Part shown: positions 1 through 8,140 of the stretch, piece after piece
Numbering within the stretch: position 1 is the first letter of the stretch
Layout of the letters: each line of letters starts with the position of its first letter
From: Stenotrophomonas daejeonensis
GTDB lineage: Bacteria > Pseudomonadota > Gammaproteobacteria > Xanthomonadales > Xanthomonadaceae
DNA length: 48,163 bases
Direction of reading: 5' to 3'
NCBI RefSeq assembly: GCF_001431505.1
Contig: NZ_LDJP01000042.1
Coordinates: forward strand, 1 to 48,163
Notes under the pieces: model-generated
What the model saw: only the letters and a program-made list of their open reading frames with translations
The model's database searches: none
What the model was told of the DNA's origin: nothing
Program-made: the position numbers and the translations under genes

Positions 1-22
1 GCCTGAACCATCGGGACTCCAT

Positions 23-69
23 CGCCCCTCATCCGCCCCTACGGGGCACCTTCTCCCGATGGGAGAAGG
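23..69. repeat. Intergenic palindromic repeat after ilvM
   Basis: Two adjacent hairpins: GCCCC / GGGGC (35-47) and a perfect 9-bp stem CCTTCTCCC-GAT-GGGAGAAGG (49-69). The second resembles the incomplete palindrome at the far right edge of the window, so this looks like a dispersed repeat and not a gene-specific site. It may also end ilv operon transcription, but no T-tract follows on the minus strand. Bases 1-98 hold nothing else I can identify. Confidence 0.6.
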
Positions 70-98
70 GAAGGGCAGCGCTACAGCTACTTCAGAGT

Positions 99-347
99 TC
101 ATGCCGTCACCCCGGCATCGTCCAGCTCCACCACCCGCACCGATTCGCAGTCATAGACCTTCTCCAACTGGTGCCGCAGCGTCTCCGGCGGACGCTGGCC
201 GGAAATTTCCATGCGCACGCGCCAGCCGTCGGCGCTGCGCCTGCCGTCGATGTTGTGCGGGAAGAAGCCGCGGCGCTCGACCATGCCCAGCACCCGCAGC
301 AGCGCGCCTTCGGCGGGCTTCAGCACCAGCTCAAGCCGGTATTGCAT
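99..347 (-). CDS. ilvM: Acetolactate synthase small (regulatory) subunit, ACT domain
   Basis: An 82-residue protein beginning MQYRLELVLKPAEGALLRVL, the size and ACT-domain pattern of IlvM-type regulatory subunits of acetohydroxyacid synthase, which bind branched-chain amino acids and support the large subunit. The reading frame is open to 374, but the ATG at 347 gives a normal N-terminus and overlaps the end of ilvG by 17 bases, a typical coupled arrangement. It is the last gene of the ilvC-ilvG-ilvM run that fits in the window. The tdcB/leuA genes that follow in many xanthomonads would lie beyond the left edge, if present. Confidence 0.85.
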   Translation of the reverse strand: MQYRLELVLKPAEGALLRVLGMVERRGFFPHNIDGRRSADGWRVRMEISGQRPPETLRHQLEKVYDCESVRVVELDDAGVTA

Positions 348-2058
348 TGGGGTTCTCCTGCGTCGCCCGGGCATGGGCGGGGTTGCTGTCCAGCATGGTG
401 CTGTTGGCGTTGTTCGGCGGCACCAGCGGCCACACGTTGGCGCGGGCGTCGATGCCCACGTGCAGCAGCGCCGGGCCGGGGGTGTCCAACAGCGCGGCCA
501 GCGCGTCCTCCACTTCCGCGCGCTGGGTGATGTGCGTGGCGGGGATGCCGAACACCTGCACCAGCGCGGCGAAATCCGGGTTGTCGGACAGGTCGATCTC
601 GCTGTAGCGCTCGGCGAAGAACAGCTCCTGCCACTGCCGGACCATGCCCAGCGAGGAGTTGTCCAGCAGCACGATCTTCACTGGCAGCCGGCAGCGGGCG
701 ATGGTCGCCAGCTCCTGCACGTTCATCATGAAGCTGCCATCGCCGGAGACCAGCACCACGGTGCGCTCGGGGCAGGCGAACTGCGCGCCCATCGCCGCCG
801 GCAGGCCGAAGCCCATCGTGCCCAGCGCGCCGCTGGTCAGGTGGTTGCGCGGGTGGTTGAAGCGGCAGTGTTGCGCCACCCACATCTGGTGCTGGCCGAC
901 GTCGCAGGTGATCACGGTGTCCGGCGGGGCGATCTCGCTCAGCCGCTTGAGCAGAGCCGGGGCATAGATGTCCTTGCCCGGTGCGTCGTAGCGCGCGGCG
1001 AACTTCTCGCGGTTGGCCGCGCAGCGCGCGCGCCAGCTGTTGCAGTTCCCACGCACCTTGCTCAGTGCGCGCAGTCCGTGGGCGACGTTGCCGGGAATGG
1101 CGATGTCGGCACCGCGCAGCTTGGAGATTTCATACGCATCGGCATCCAGGTGGATGACGCGCGCGAACGGCGCGAACTCGGCCAGCTTGCCGGTGGCGCG
1201 GTCGTCGAAGCGCGCGCCGACCACGATCAGCAGGTCCGATTCCTGCACCGCCATGTTGGCGGCGCGGGTGCCGTGCATGCCCAGCATGCCCAGGTACTGC
1301 GGATGGTTGGCCGGCAGCGCGCCCAGCCCGCGCAGGGTCAGCACGGTGGGGATGCCGCTGGCTTCGACGAAGCCGCGGAACTCGCCCACCGCCTCGGCCA
1401 GGGCAACGCCGCCGCCGCCGTAGATCACCGGCTTCTCGGCCGTGGCAATCATCGCCACCGCCTCGGCCAGCCGCTGCGCGTCCGGCGCCGGCACCGGCTC
1501 GACCGTGGCCGGCACGTGGTCGGGCAGGTGCGAGGCATCGGCCAGCTGCACGTCCTTGGGCAGGTCGATCAGCACCGGGCCGGGGCGGCCCTCGCGGGCG
1601 ACGCGGAACGCCTCGGCCAGCACCCGTGGCAGCTCGTCGACGCTGCGCACCAACCAACTGTGCTTGACGATCGGCATCATCATGCCGAACACGTCCAGCT
1701 CCTGGAACGCATCGGTGCCCAGCAGCGGCGTGGCGACCTGGCCGGTGATGCACACCATCGGCACCGAGTCGAGCATCGCGTCGGCGATGCCGGTGACCAG
1801 GTTCGACGCGCCGGGGCCGGAGGTGGCCACGCATACGCCGACCTTGCCGCTGGCGCGGGCGTAGCCGTTGGCGGCCAGCGCCGCGCCCTGCTCGTGGCGC
1901 ACCAGGATGTGCTTGAGGGTGGAATCCACCAATGCGTCGTAGAACGGCATGATGGTGCCGCCCGGATAGCCGAACAGCGTCTGCACGCCTTCGGCCTCCA
2001 GGGCCTGCGTCAACCAGCGTGCGCCGTTGCGTGGCGCGCCGTGGACGGGAGTGTTCAT
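331..2058 (-). CDS. ilvG: Acetolactate synthase large subunit (catalytic)
   Basis: A 575-residue ThDP-dependent enzyme that condenses two pyruvates to acetolactate, or pyruvate with 2-oxobutyrate, as the first common step of valine, leucine and isoleucine synthesis. The N-terminal ThDP domain has the motif HEQGAA with catalytic Glu near residue 56, followed by the GPG(A)SN segment. The C-terminal ThDP/Mg site shows GDGSFMMN and later an NN-type pair (DNSSLGMVRQWQ). Length is normal for the family. An AAAGG sequence lies about 8 bases before the ATG. It follows ilvC by 39 bases and overlaps ilvM, so the three are one operon. ilvG versus ilvB/ilvI naming rests on the adjacent ilvM-type small subunit. 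Confidence 0.93.
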   Translation of the reverse strand: MNTPVHGAPRNGARWLTQALEAEGVQTLFGYPGGTIMPFYDALVDSTLKHILVRHEQGAALAANGYARASGKVGVCVATSGPGASNLVTGIADAMLDSVPMVCITGQVATPLLGTDAFQELDVFGMMMPIVKHSWLVRSVDELPRVLAEAFRVAREGRPGPVLIDLPKDVQLADASHLPDHVPATVEPVPAPDAQRLAEAVAMIATAEKPVIYGGGGVALAEAVGEFRGFVEASGIPTVLTLRGLGALPANHPQYLGMLGMHGTRAANMAVQESDLLIVVGARFDDRATGKLAEFAPFARVIHLDADAYEISKLRGADIAIPGNVAHGLRALSKVRGNCNSWRARCAANREKFAARYDAPGKDIYAPALLKRLSEIAPPDTVITCDVGQHQMWVAQHCRFNHPRNHLTSGALGTMGFGLPAAMGAQFACPERTVVLVSGDGSFMMNVQELATIARCRLPVKIVLLDNSSLGMVRQWQELFFAERYSEIDLSDNPDFAALVQVFGIPATHITQRAEVEDALAALLDTPGPALLHVGIDARANVWPLVPPNNANSTMLDSNPAHARATQENPNAIPA

Positions 2059-2097
2059 GCAGCGACCTTTGCCTGTTGCGGGTGGGGGACCGCGGGT

Positions 2098-3072
2098 TTA
2101 CGCGTTCTGGGCTTGCAGCCAGACCATCTTGGCGCGCAGCTCCTTGCCCACCTTCTCGATCGGGTGCTCCAGGTCGGCCTGCTTGGACTTGTTGTAGTTC
2201 GGCAGGCCGGCGTTGTACTCGGCCACCCAGTTGCGGGTGAAGGTGCCGTCCTGGATGTCCTTGAGCACGTCCTTCATGCGCGCCTTGGTGCCGGCGTCGA
2301 TCACCCGCGGGCCGCTGACATAGTCGCCGTACTGCGCGGTCTCGGAGACGAATTCCAGCATGCGGCTGATGCCGCCTTCGTAGAACAGGTCGACGATCAG
2401 CTTCAGCTCGTGCAGCACTTCGTAGTAGGCGATCTCCGGCTGGTAGCCGGCTTCCACCAGCGTCTCGAAGCCGGCCTGCACCAGCGACGAGGCGCCGCCG
2501 CACAGCACCGCCTGCTCGCCGAACAGGTCGGTTTCGGTTTCTTCCTTGAAGGTGGTCTGGATCAGGTTGGCGCGCGCGCCGCCCAAGCCGGCGGCATAGG
2601 CCAGCGCGTACTGCTCGGCCTTGCCGCTCTTGTCCTGGTAGACCGCCCAGATGCACGGCACGCCGCGGCCGATCTCGTACTCGCGGCGCACCAGCGCGCC
2701 CGGGCCCTTCGGCGCGACCAGTACCACGTCCAGGTCCACGCGCGGGGTGATCATGCCGTAGTGCACGTTCAGGCCGTGGGCGAACAGCAGGCACGCGCCC
2801 TGCTTCATGTTCGGCGCCAGCACTTCGTCGTAGAGCTTCTGCTGGACCATGTCCGGGGTCAGCACCGCGACCAGGTCGGCGTCCTTGACCGCCTCGGCGG
2901 GCGCCTTGACGGTGAAGCCATCGGCCTGTGCCTTGGCTTCGGTCGGGCCACCCGGGCGCAGGCCGACGGTGACGTCGAAACCGGATTCACGCAGGTTCAG
3001 CGCATGGGCGCGGCCTTGGCTGCCGTAACCGATGACGGCGATCTTGATCTGGGGCAGGTCGTTGGTGCTCAT
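2098..3072 (-). CDS. ilvC: Ketol-acid reductoisomerase (class I)
   Basis: A 324-residue enzyme that isomerises and reduces acetolactate or acetohydroxybutyrate using NADPH and Mg2+, the second common step of branched-chain amino acid synthesis. The N-terminal Rossmann motif is [17 protein letters not shown] (about residues 15-31). The C-terminal knotted domain contains the acidic metal ligands in [12 protein letters not shown] and the [13 protein letters not shown] segment. The length corresponds to the short class I form. An AAGGA Shine-Dalgarno sits about 10 bases upstream of the ATG. It is the first structural gene of the operon, placed behind a long leader with two terminator-like hairpins. 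Confidence 0.95.
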   Translation of the reverse strand: MSTNDLPQIKIAVIGYGSQGRAHALNLRESGFDVTVGLRPGGPTEAKAQADGFTVKAPAEAVKDADLVAVLTPDMVQQKLYDEVLAPNMKQGACLLFAHGLNVHYGMITPRVDLDVVLVAPKGPGALVRREYEIGRGVPCIWAVYQDKSGKAEQYALAYAAGLGGARANLIQTTFKEETETDLFGEQAVLCGGASSLVQAGFETLVEAGYQPEIAYYEVLHELKLIVDLFYEGGISRMLEFVSETAQYGDYVSGPRVIDAGTKARMKDVLKDIQDGTFTRNWVAEYNAGLPNYNKSKQADLEHPIEKVGKELRAKMVWLQAQNA

Positions 3073-3109
3073 GGGGCTTGGTTCCTTGCGATGAAGAGAA
3101 AGGGTGCGG

Positions 3110-3150
3110 TGAAGAAAGAAACGGCCGTCGCGTCAGGACGCGGCGGCCGT
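3110..3150 (-). terminator. Second terminator-like hairpin just before ilvC
   Basis: On the minus strand ACGGCCG pairs with CGGCCGT and, inside it, CGCGT pairs with ACGCG, around a CCTG loop (stem 3121-3150). The run TTTCTTTCTTC follows directly (3120-3110). The hairpin ends about 50 bases before the ilvC start codon. Shape and T-rich tail fit an intrinsic terminator or attenuator, but the tail is interrupted by C, so efficiency is uncertain. Confidence 0.5.
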
Positions 3151-3240
3151 CGGGGGAGGCGGGCAATGGACGCGGGCCGCTGCGGTGCGCGGTGCATCGC
3201 AGGCGGTGGTTTTCTGTTTGGCGGTAGTGGCGATGGACAT
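3133..3240 (-). CDS. Possible second leader ORF with a PPPP motif
   Basis: A 35-codon ORF beginning MSIATTAKQKTT and ending VHCPPPPTAAAS. Its TGA stop (3135-3133) lies at the loop of the hairpin that precedes ilvC, and the four consecutive proline codons lie just before the left arm of that hairpin. Polyproline runs slow ribosomes unless EF-P acts. Six of 35 residues are threonine, the precursor of isoleucine. I see no clear Shine-Dalgarno, and open frames are common in GC-rich DNA, so translation is unproven. It could simply be untranslated leader. Confidence 0.25.
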   Translation of the reverse strand: MSIATTAKQKTTACDAPRTAAARVHCPPPPTAAAS

Positions 3241-3264
3241 GGTTTCAGTTGAAATGGATGCTGG

Positions 3265-3300
3265 AAACGAAAAACCCCGCACCGGGGCCGGTGCGGGGTT
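3265..3300 (-). terminator. ilv attenuator (intrinsic terminator)
   Basis: On the minus strand AACCCCGCACC pairs with GGTGCGGGGTT (3300-3273), an 11-bp GC-rich stem, followed immediately by TTTTTCGTTT. It lies about 26 bases after the stop codon of the Leu/Val/Ile-rich leader peptide. This is the classical layout of an attenuator at a branched-chain amino acid operon. Confidence 0.75.
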
Positions 3301-3325
3301 CTTGATCGAAACTGGCTTTTTTCGA

Positions 3326-3445
3326 CTACGCGCCAGCTCGTCCCGCACCTGTGGGCCCGGTAATAAGCACGAGTACAAGCAGCGAGGCCGCGGCGGGAGC
3401 CGGGCTCGGCGACAGGTGGGCGGTGGCGGTGTGGCGTTGCAGCAT
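3326..3445 (-). CDS. ilvL: ilv operon leader peptide
   Basis: A 39-residue ORF containing the run SLLVLVLITGPTGAG, with seven consecutive regulatory codons (Leu Leu Val Leu Val Leu Ile) about 12 codons before the stop. Its position, between a TTGACA-type promoter and an intrinsic terminator and upstream of ilvC-ilvG-ilvM, is that of an attenuation leader peptide. Ribosome stalling at these codons when charged branched-chain tRNAs are scarce should prevent terminator formation. There is no Shine-Dalgarno, and the predicted transcription start falls within a few bases of the ATG, so the peptide may be read from a nearly leaderless mRNA. Confidence 0.75.
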   Translation of the reverse strand: MLQRHTATAHLSPSPAPAAASLLVLVLITGPTGAGRAGA

Positions 3446-3451
3446 GGGTTC

Positions 3452-3482
3452 GAGATAAACATGCGACTTTTGCCGCTGTCAA
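3452..3482 (-). promoter_or_regulatory. Candidate promoter of the ilv operon
   Basis: A perfect -35 TTGACA (3482-3477) is followed after 17 bases by TTTATC (3459-3454), or after 19 bases by TATCTC (3457-3452). Both -10 candidates are weak, but the -35 and the position directly before ilvL support the call. Bases 3483-3628 hold nothing else I recognise. Confidence 0.5.
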
Positions 3483-3628
3483 GCCCTGTTCGCCCGATGC
3501 ACGGAACGCCATGCCGCAATGCGGCGCGAATGCCCGCCACGGCAGCATGGTTGCCGTTGAAAACGATGCGGCAACAGCGTGGCGACGAAGATGGGGAGCG
3601 GCCGATTGCGCGGTTCCGGCAGGTTTTT

Positions 3629-3696
3629 GTGGGAGCGACGCGAGTCGCGATGAGGCTTTCCCGGCAATACCAAGGTCGCGACTCACGTCGCTCCTA
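3629..3696. repeat. REP-type inverted pair, GCGACGTGAGTCGCGAC family
   Basis: Two small hairpins, one from GGAGCGACGCGAGTCGCGA and one from TCGCGACTCACGTCGCTCC, separated by a linker containing GCTTTCCCGG. A second copy with the same design lies at 33656-33727. The right end includes the CTA that forms the TAG stop codon of the minus-strand oxidase gene. Confidence 0.75.
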
Positions 3697-5073
3697 CGAC
3701 GGCGGCAGCACCTTGCCGGGGTTGAGGATGCCGTCGGGATCAAGCGCCTGCTTGATCGCGCGCATCGCCGCCAGCGTGGCCGGGGTGAAGGCCCGTGCCA
3801 TGAAGTCGCGCTTGGCCAGGCCGATGCCGTGTTCGCCGGACAGGGTGCCGCCCAGCGCCAGCGCCAGCGCGAACACTTCCGGCAACGCCGCATGCGCGCG
3901 CGCGTTCTCGCCGGCATCGTCCGGGTGGTAGAGGATGTTGATGTGCAGGTTGCCGTTGCCGGCATGGCCGAAGGTGACGATGGGCAGGTCGAACTTCGCC
4001 GACAGCGCCTGCACCCCGGCCACCAGTTCGGGAATGCGCGACACCGGCACCACCACGTCCTCGTTGATCTTGCCCGGCGCGATGCTCTTCAGCGCCGGTG
4101 ACAACGCGCGCCGCGCCGCCCACAGTTTTTCGCGCGCGCTGCCGTCCATCGCCACGTCCAGCGCCAGCAGGCCGTCGCCTTCGGCGGCCTGGGCCAGCGC
4201 GTGCAGCACGCTGGGCAGGGTGTCGTCGTCGCCATCGGCGTCGATCAGCAGCATCGCGCCGGCCTCGGGCACCTGCGCGCCGTTGCGGCGCAGCAGCGCC
4301 AGGCTGCGCGCGTCCATGAATTCCAGCGTGGTCGGCGTGGCCGGCTGGGTCATCACCCGCGACACCGCCGCCGCGGCGCTTTCGGCGTCGCGGTAGAGCA
4401 CGCGCAGGCCGGCCTGCGCGCGCGGGCGTGGCGCCAGCTTCAACGTGGCCTCGACGATCAACGCCAGCGTGCCCTCGCTGCCGACGATCAGGTGGGTGAG
4501 GTCGTAGCCGGTGGCGTCCTTGGTCCACGGCCCACCGCATTCGATGATCTCGCCCGCGCCGGTGACGGCCACCAGCCCGAGCACGTTGTCGCGGCTGGTG
4601 CCGTATTTCACCGCGCGCGGGCCGCCGGCGTTGGTGGCGAGGTTGCCGCCGATGCTGCAGATCTCGAAGCTGGACGGGTCCGGCGGCCAGAACAGGCCGT
4701 GCGGCATCAAGGCCTGTTGCAGGTCGCCGTTCAACACGCCCGGCTCGACCACCGCGCAGCGGTCGCCGGGGCGGATGGCGAGGATGCGGTCCATGCGCGC
4801 GAACGACAGGACGATGCCGCCGGCGCTGGGCACCGCCGCGCCGGTGGTGCCGGTGCCCGCGCCGCGCCCGACCAGCGCCACGCCGTGTGCGCGGCACGCA
4901 CGGACGATGGCCTGCACCTGTTCGCGGCTCGAAGGCAGCGCTACGCCCTGCGGCAGCGCGTGGCGCCAGGAGTTGTCCTGCGCGTGCGCGGCCAATGCGG
5001 CGGCGTCGGTGCGCCAGTGCTCGCCGAGCAGCCGCGACAGTTCATCGGTGAAGGCGGTGGGCAGCGGGTTCAT
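3694..5073 (-). CDS. FAD-linked oxidase (GlcD / D-lactate dehydrogenase family)
   Basis: A 459-residue flavoprotein. The N-terminal PCMH-type FAD domain contains GRGAGTGTTGAAVPS and the IGGNLATNAGG loop. The C-terminal FAD-oxidase domain has HAGNGNLHIN and GEHGIGLAKR, the substrate/metal-binding segments of D-lactate, glycolate and D-2-hydroxyglutarate dehydrogenases. It should oxidise a D-2-hydroxy acid; the substrate cannot be told from sequence. The start chosen is the ATG at 5073, five bases after the yraN stop, which gives MNPLPTAF; the frame is open to 5103. It is the last gene of lppC-yraN-oxidase, and its TAG stop is formed by a palindromic repeat. Confidence 0.85.
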   Translation of the reverse strand: MNPLPTAFTDELSRLLGEHWRTDAAALAAHAQDNSWRHALPQGVALPSSREQVQAIVRACRAHGVALVGRGAGTGTTGAAVPSAGGIVLSFARMDRILAIRPGDRCAVVEPGVLNGDLQQALMPHGLFWPPDPSSFEICSIGGNLATNAGGPRAVKYGTSRDNVLGLVAVTGAGEIIECGGPWTKDATGYDLTHLIVGSEGTLALIVEATLKLAPRPRAQAGLRVLYRDAESAAAAVSRVMTQPATPTTLEFMDARSLALLRRNGAQVPEAGAMLLIDADGDDDTLPSVLHALAQAAEGDGLLALDVAMDGSAREKLWAARRALSPALKSIAPGKINEDVVVPVSRIPELVAGVQALSAKFDLPIVTFGHAGNGNLHINILYHPDDAGENARAHAALPEVFALALALGGTLSGEHGIGLAKRDFMARAFTPATLAAMRAIKQALDPDGILNPGKVLPPS

Positions 5074-5077
5074 CGCA

Positions 5078-5452
5078 TCAGCAGTCGTCGGCACGGAATG
5101 CATCGCGCAGCCAGTTCAATCGCGGCGGTTCGCCACTGGCCTCGACCACGTCAAAGCGGCAGGGCGACTGCGCATGTTGCGGGTGCGCGGATAGATAGAG
5201 CTGTGCGGCCAGCAGCAACCTGCGGCGCTTGCCGGCATCCACCGAGGCCGCGCCGCCGCCGAACATGGCATGGCGACGGTAGCGCACTTCCACGAACACG
5301 AGGCTGCCGGCCGCCGGGTCGAGCATCACCAGGTCGAGCTCGCCGCCGCGGTAGCGGACGTTGCCGGCCAGCCAGCGCAGGCCGGCGCTTTCCAGATGGC
5401 GGCGCGCGGCGGCCTCGACCGCCGCGCCACGGCCGGCCTGCTCAGCGACCAT
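5078..5452 (-). CDS. yraN: YraN family protein (UPF0102, nuclease-like fold)
   Basis: A 124-residue protein with the family signature [10 protein letters not shown], then VFVEVRYRR and a basic C-terminal half. The E-x-D and EVR residues match the restriction-endonuclease-like core of UPF0102. Its function is not firmly established. The frame is open to 5707, but the ATG at 5452 ([11 protein letters not shown]) gives the usual family length and overlaps the lppC stop by 11 bases, as in other proteobacteria where yraN follows lppC. Confidence 0.88.
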   Translation of the reverse strand: MVAEQAGRGAAVEAAARRHLESAGLRWLAGNVRYRGGELDLVMLDPAAGSLVFVEVRYRRHAMFGGGAASVDAGKRRRLLLAAQLYLSAHPQHAQSPCRFDVVEASGEPPRLNWLRDAFRADDC

Positions 5453-7169
5453 CACCGATCGGCACCGGCTGGCCACCACGGAAGGTGGACCATGCCGGGG
5501 TGCGCAGCACGTTGCCGAAGCCATCCAGGTGCAGGGTGCCGGTGGCCCCGGCCAGGCCGCTGCCACCGCTGCTGTTGGCCAGCTTTTCCAGATAGGCGGA
5601 AATCTTCCAGGCGTCGAAGCCGAAGGCGAACAGGCGCGCGGCGGCGCCGCGGGCGGTCGGCAGGGTGGCGGCCAGTTCGCTGGCGGCAGGCAGGCCGGCG
5701 GTACCACGGGTGGTCCATGCCTCGCTCGGGAAGGCGATGCCGTCCAGCGGCATGTCCTCCTCGGCCTTGCCGGTGCCGGAAACCAGTTGCGAGGTGCCCA
5801 CGCGGGTGGTGCCGGCGAGCCCGGCCAGCGCCAGCTGCGGCGTCAGCATCCGCGCCTGCGGGCCCTTGACCGCCAGGAACACCGAATCCACCGTGCCGGC
5901 CTGGCGCAGCTGCGCGCCGATGTCGGCCGGGGCGTCGCCGATGCCGATGCTGGCCGCCACCTTGCCGCCGCGCTGGGCGAAGCGCTCGCCGAAGGCGGCC
6001 GCGGCGCGGCGGCCGGTGTCGTCGTTGCTGACGATCACCAGCACGTTGCCGCGCTCGCGCGCCAGCAGGTATTCGGCGGCCATGATGCCGTCGTCCTCCG
6101 GCGCCAGCGAGAAACCGGCGCTGCCCGGCGGTGGGGTGTCCTTGCCGCGGTTCAGCGCCAGCACCGGAACCTGCAACTGGTCGCGGGCGAACAGCGCGTC
6201 GACCTCGTCGCGGCCCAGCGGCCCGACCACGAAGTCGGCGCCGTCGGCCACCGCCTTGTCGTAGGCGGCGCCGGCGCCGGCCGGGGTGCCGCGGGTATCG
6301 ATGAAGTCGAGCTGCGGGCGGCGGCGATACTCGGCGTAGTAGCCGGTCAGCAGGCCGTCGCGCACCGGCGCGGCGGCGGTGGCGAGGCTGCCGGACAGCG
6401 GCAGCAGCACCGCCATCTTCAGCGGCGGCCGGTAGCCGTCGGCCTCGGCCGGCGGGCGCTTGCCGGTGTCCATCTGCCAGGCGGCATCGCGGTCGAACGG
6501 GCGCGGCAGCGGCAGGCCGCGGCCGATCAGGGCACGGCCTGCGTGGTTGTAGAGCGGGTCGCCCACCGGCAGCGCTGCGCTGCGCAGGGTGAGGGTGGCG
6601 TCGTCGAGGCTGGCCAGCAGGCGGACGATGGCGCGCTGGTTGTCGGCGCGGGCGCTGCCGGACAGCAGCGGGTTGGCGCGTGCACGCTCGCCGGCGGTGG
6701 CGAAGGTATCGCCGGCGGCTTCCTGTGCTTGCGCGCGTGCCAGGTACCAGCGCGCCTGCAGGGCTGCCGGCAATTGATCGGGCTGGCCGCCCAGTGTCTG
6801 CAGGAGGGTGCCCGGCTGCTTGTCGGCCAGGGCCAGTTCCGCGACCAGCAGGGCATGGCGCTGCTGGCTGGCGCCGGCCAGCTGGCGGGCCTGCACCTGC
6901 GCCAGCAGCATGCGCGCGCGCGCATCGTCGCCGGCCTCGTGCCAGGCGAAGGCGGCGTCGGCCAGCAGTTGCGCGCGCTGCGCGCCACGCGCCAGCGCTG
7001 CCTCGGCTTCCAGTTGCTGCGCCGCCTCGCGTGGCTTGCCCTGGTCGAGCAGGGCGATGGCTGCCTGCTGGCCCGGCGACGCGGTGGGCGCCATGCCGGT
7101 GGTGGCGCAGCCGGCGAACAGCAGCAGCGACAATGACAGGGTGGTGATCCGTGCGGCGGGCTTGTTCAT
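5442..7169 (-). CDS. lppC: Penicillin-binding protein activator LppC / LpoA-like lipoprotein
   Basis: A 575-residue outer-membrane lipoprotein precursor. The N-terminus [10 protein letters not shown] is followed by a hydrophobic stretch and the lipobox LFAGC, giving an N-terminal lipid-modified cysteine. The first half is alanine-rich and TPR-like. The second half (from [13 protein letters not shown]) is a periplasmic-binding-protein-like fold, as in LpoA, which activates PBP1A in Escherichia coli. The start at 7169 is preferred over 7190 because GGA lies at proper distance and the signal peptide is normal. It is divergent from rsmI and heads the yraN-oxidase run. Confidence 0.85.
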   Translation of the reverse strand: MNKPAARITTLSLSLLLFAGCATTGMAPTASPGQQAAIALLDQGKPREAAQQLEAEAALARGAQRAQLLADAAFAWHEAGDDARARMLLAQVQARQLAGASQQRHALLVAELALADKQPGTLLQTLGGQPDQLPAALQARWYLARAQAQEAAGDTFATAGERARANPLLSGSARADNQRAIVRLLASLDDATLTLRSAALPVGDPLYNHAGRALIGRGLPLPRPFDRDAAWQMDTGKRPPAEADGYRPPLKMAVLLPLSGSLATAAAPVRDGLLTGYYAEYRRRPQLDFIDTRGTPAGAGAAYDKAVADGADFVVGPLGRDEVDALFARDQLQVPVLALNRGKDTPPPGSAGFSLAPEDDGIMAAEYLLARERGNVLVIVSNDDTGRRAAAAFGERFAQRGGKVAASIGIGDAPADIGAQLRQAGTVDSVFLAVKGPQARMLTPQLALAGLAGTTRVGTSQLVSGTGKAEEDMPLDGIAFPSEAWTTRGTAGLPAASELAATLPTARGAAARLFAFGFDAWKISAYLEKLANSSGGSGLAGATGTLHLDGFGNVLRTPAWSTFRGGQPVPIGDGR

Positions 7170-7214
7170 TCGAAGTCCATTCAACGGCATGCGGCGGCGC
7201 GGGGTGGAGGAGAC

Positions 7215-7228
7215 GGTAGGATTCTACC
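7215..7228. promoter_or_regulatory. Palindromic element shared by lppC and rsmI start regions
   Basis: GGTAGGATTCTACC is a palindrome lying between the divergent genes. Read on the minus strand it contains TAGAAT, and on the plus strand TAGGAT, both plausible -10 hexamers with overlapping bases. No clear -35 elements are visible. It may be a shared bidirectional promoter core. Confidence 0.35.
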
Positions 7229-7247
7229 CTTGCCCACGGAAAAGCCG

Positions 7248-8075
7248 ATGATGCCCGCCCCTGCCGCCACCCTGTATGTCGTTGCCACGCCGATCGGCAA
7301 CCTTGCCGACCTGAGCCCGCGCGCGCAGGAGGTGTTGCGTTCGGTGGCGGCGATCTGCGCCGAGGACACCCGCCACACCGGCCAACTGCTGTCGCACTTC
7401 GGCATCGGCAAGCCGCTGGTGGCGCTGCACGACCACAACGAGGAGGCGATGGCCGAGCGCGTGGTGGCGCGCCTGCTGGGCGGCGAATCGCTGGCGCTGG
7501 TCAGCGACGCCGGTACCCCGCTGGTCAGCGACCCCGGCTTCCGGCTGGTGCGCGCCGCGCGCGCGGCGGGGGTGAGGGTCAGCCCGGTGCCGGGCGCCTG
7601 TGCGGCGATCGCGGGATTGAGCGTGGCCGGCCTGCCGAGCGACCGCTTCGTGTTCGAGGGCTTCCTGCCGGCCAAGGCCGCCGCGCGCCGCGAGCGCCTG
7701 CAACGGCTGGCCGGCGAGACCGGCACGCTGGTGTTCTACGAATCCTCGCACCGCATCGCCGAATCGCTGGCGGACATGGCCGTCGCGTTCGGCAGCGAGC
7801 GCCCGGCGGCAGTCGCGCGCGAACTGACCAAGATGTTCGAAACCGTGCTCGACGGCAGTCTGGAGCAGCTGCTGGCCGCCGTGCAGGCCGACGACAACCA
7901 GCGCAAGGGCGAGTTCGTGGTGATGGTGCAGGGCGCCGGCGACGACGGGGAGGCGAAGATTGCCGAGGGCCGCCGCCTGTACGCCAAGCTCCACGAACAC
8001 CTGCCGCCTTCGACCGCGGCCAAGCTGGCGGCCGAATTGAGCGGCGCACCGCGCAAGGCCTTGTATGGAGGCTGA
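7248..8075 (+). CDS. rsmI: 16S rRNA (cytidine(1402)-2'-O)-methyltransferase
   Basis: A 275-residue SAM-dependent enzyme that methylates the ribose of C1402 in 16S rRNA. Family signatures are LYVVATPIGNLADLSPRA at the N-terminus, CAEDTRHTG, LVSDAGTPLVSDPG and PGACA, all typical of the tetrapyrrole-methylase fold. The ATG at 7248 has GGA seven bases upstream; an in-frame TTG at 7230 is less likely. The C-terminus keeps the basic PPSTAAKLAAELSG segment. It is divergent from lppC, as is common in proteobacteria, and rnpB follows. Confidence 0.93.
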   Translation: MMPAPAATLYVVATPIGNLADLSPRAQEVLRSVAAICAEDTRHTGQLLSHFGIGKPLVALHDHNEEAMAERVVARLLGGESLALVSDAGTPLVSDPGFRLVRAARAAGVRVSPVPGACAAIAGLSVAGLPSDRFVFEGFLPAKAAARRERLQRLAGETGTLVFYESSHRIAESLADMAVAFGSERPAAVARELTKMFETVLDGSLEQLLAAVQADDNQRKGEFVVMVQGAGDDGEAKIAEGRRLYAKLHEHLPPSTAAKLAAELSGAPRKALYGG

Positions 8076-8098
8076 CGCCTTGACCTGCGGATTGTCGA

Positions 8099-8125
8099 GG
8101 TAATGCCCGCCAAGCAGGCATTACC
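8099..8125. repeat. Inverted repeat between rsmI and rnpB
   Basis: Perfect 9-bp arms GGTAATGCC and GGCATTACC are separated by 9 bases. The element covers the place where an rnpB -35 hexamer would lie. It resembles a single unit of the GCCGGC repeat family seen at 30.9 kb and 40.1 kb, and could also act as the rsmI terminator or as an operator. Confidence 0.5.
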
Positions 8126-8128
8126 CCG

Positions 8129-8134
8129 TACAAT
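8129..8134 (+). promoter_or_regulatory. -10 element of rnpB
   Basis: TACAAT lies seven bases before the predicted 5' end of RNase P RNA. No good -35 hexamer is present at the usual spacing, and the inverted repeat at 8099-8125 occupies that region. Confidence 0.5.
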
Positions 8135-8140
8135 GCGCGC

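Noticed and set aside
211..3252. Very long open frame antisense to ilvG and ilvC
   Set aside because: Its predicted protein is rich in His, Arg, Gln and Ala without domains, as expected from the opposite strand of a GC-rich gene. The minus-strand products are clear ilv enzymes.
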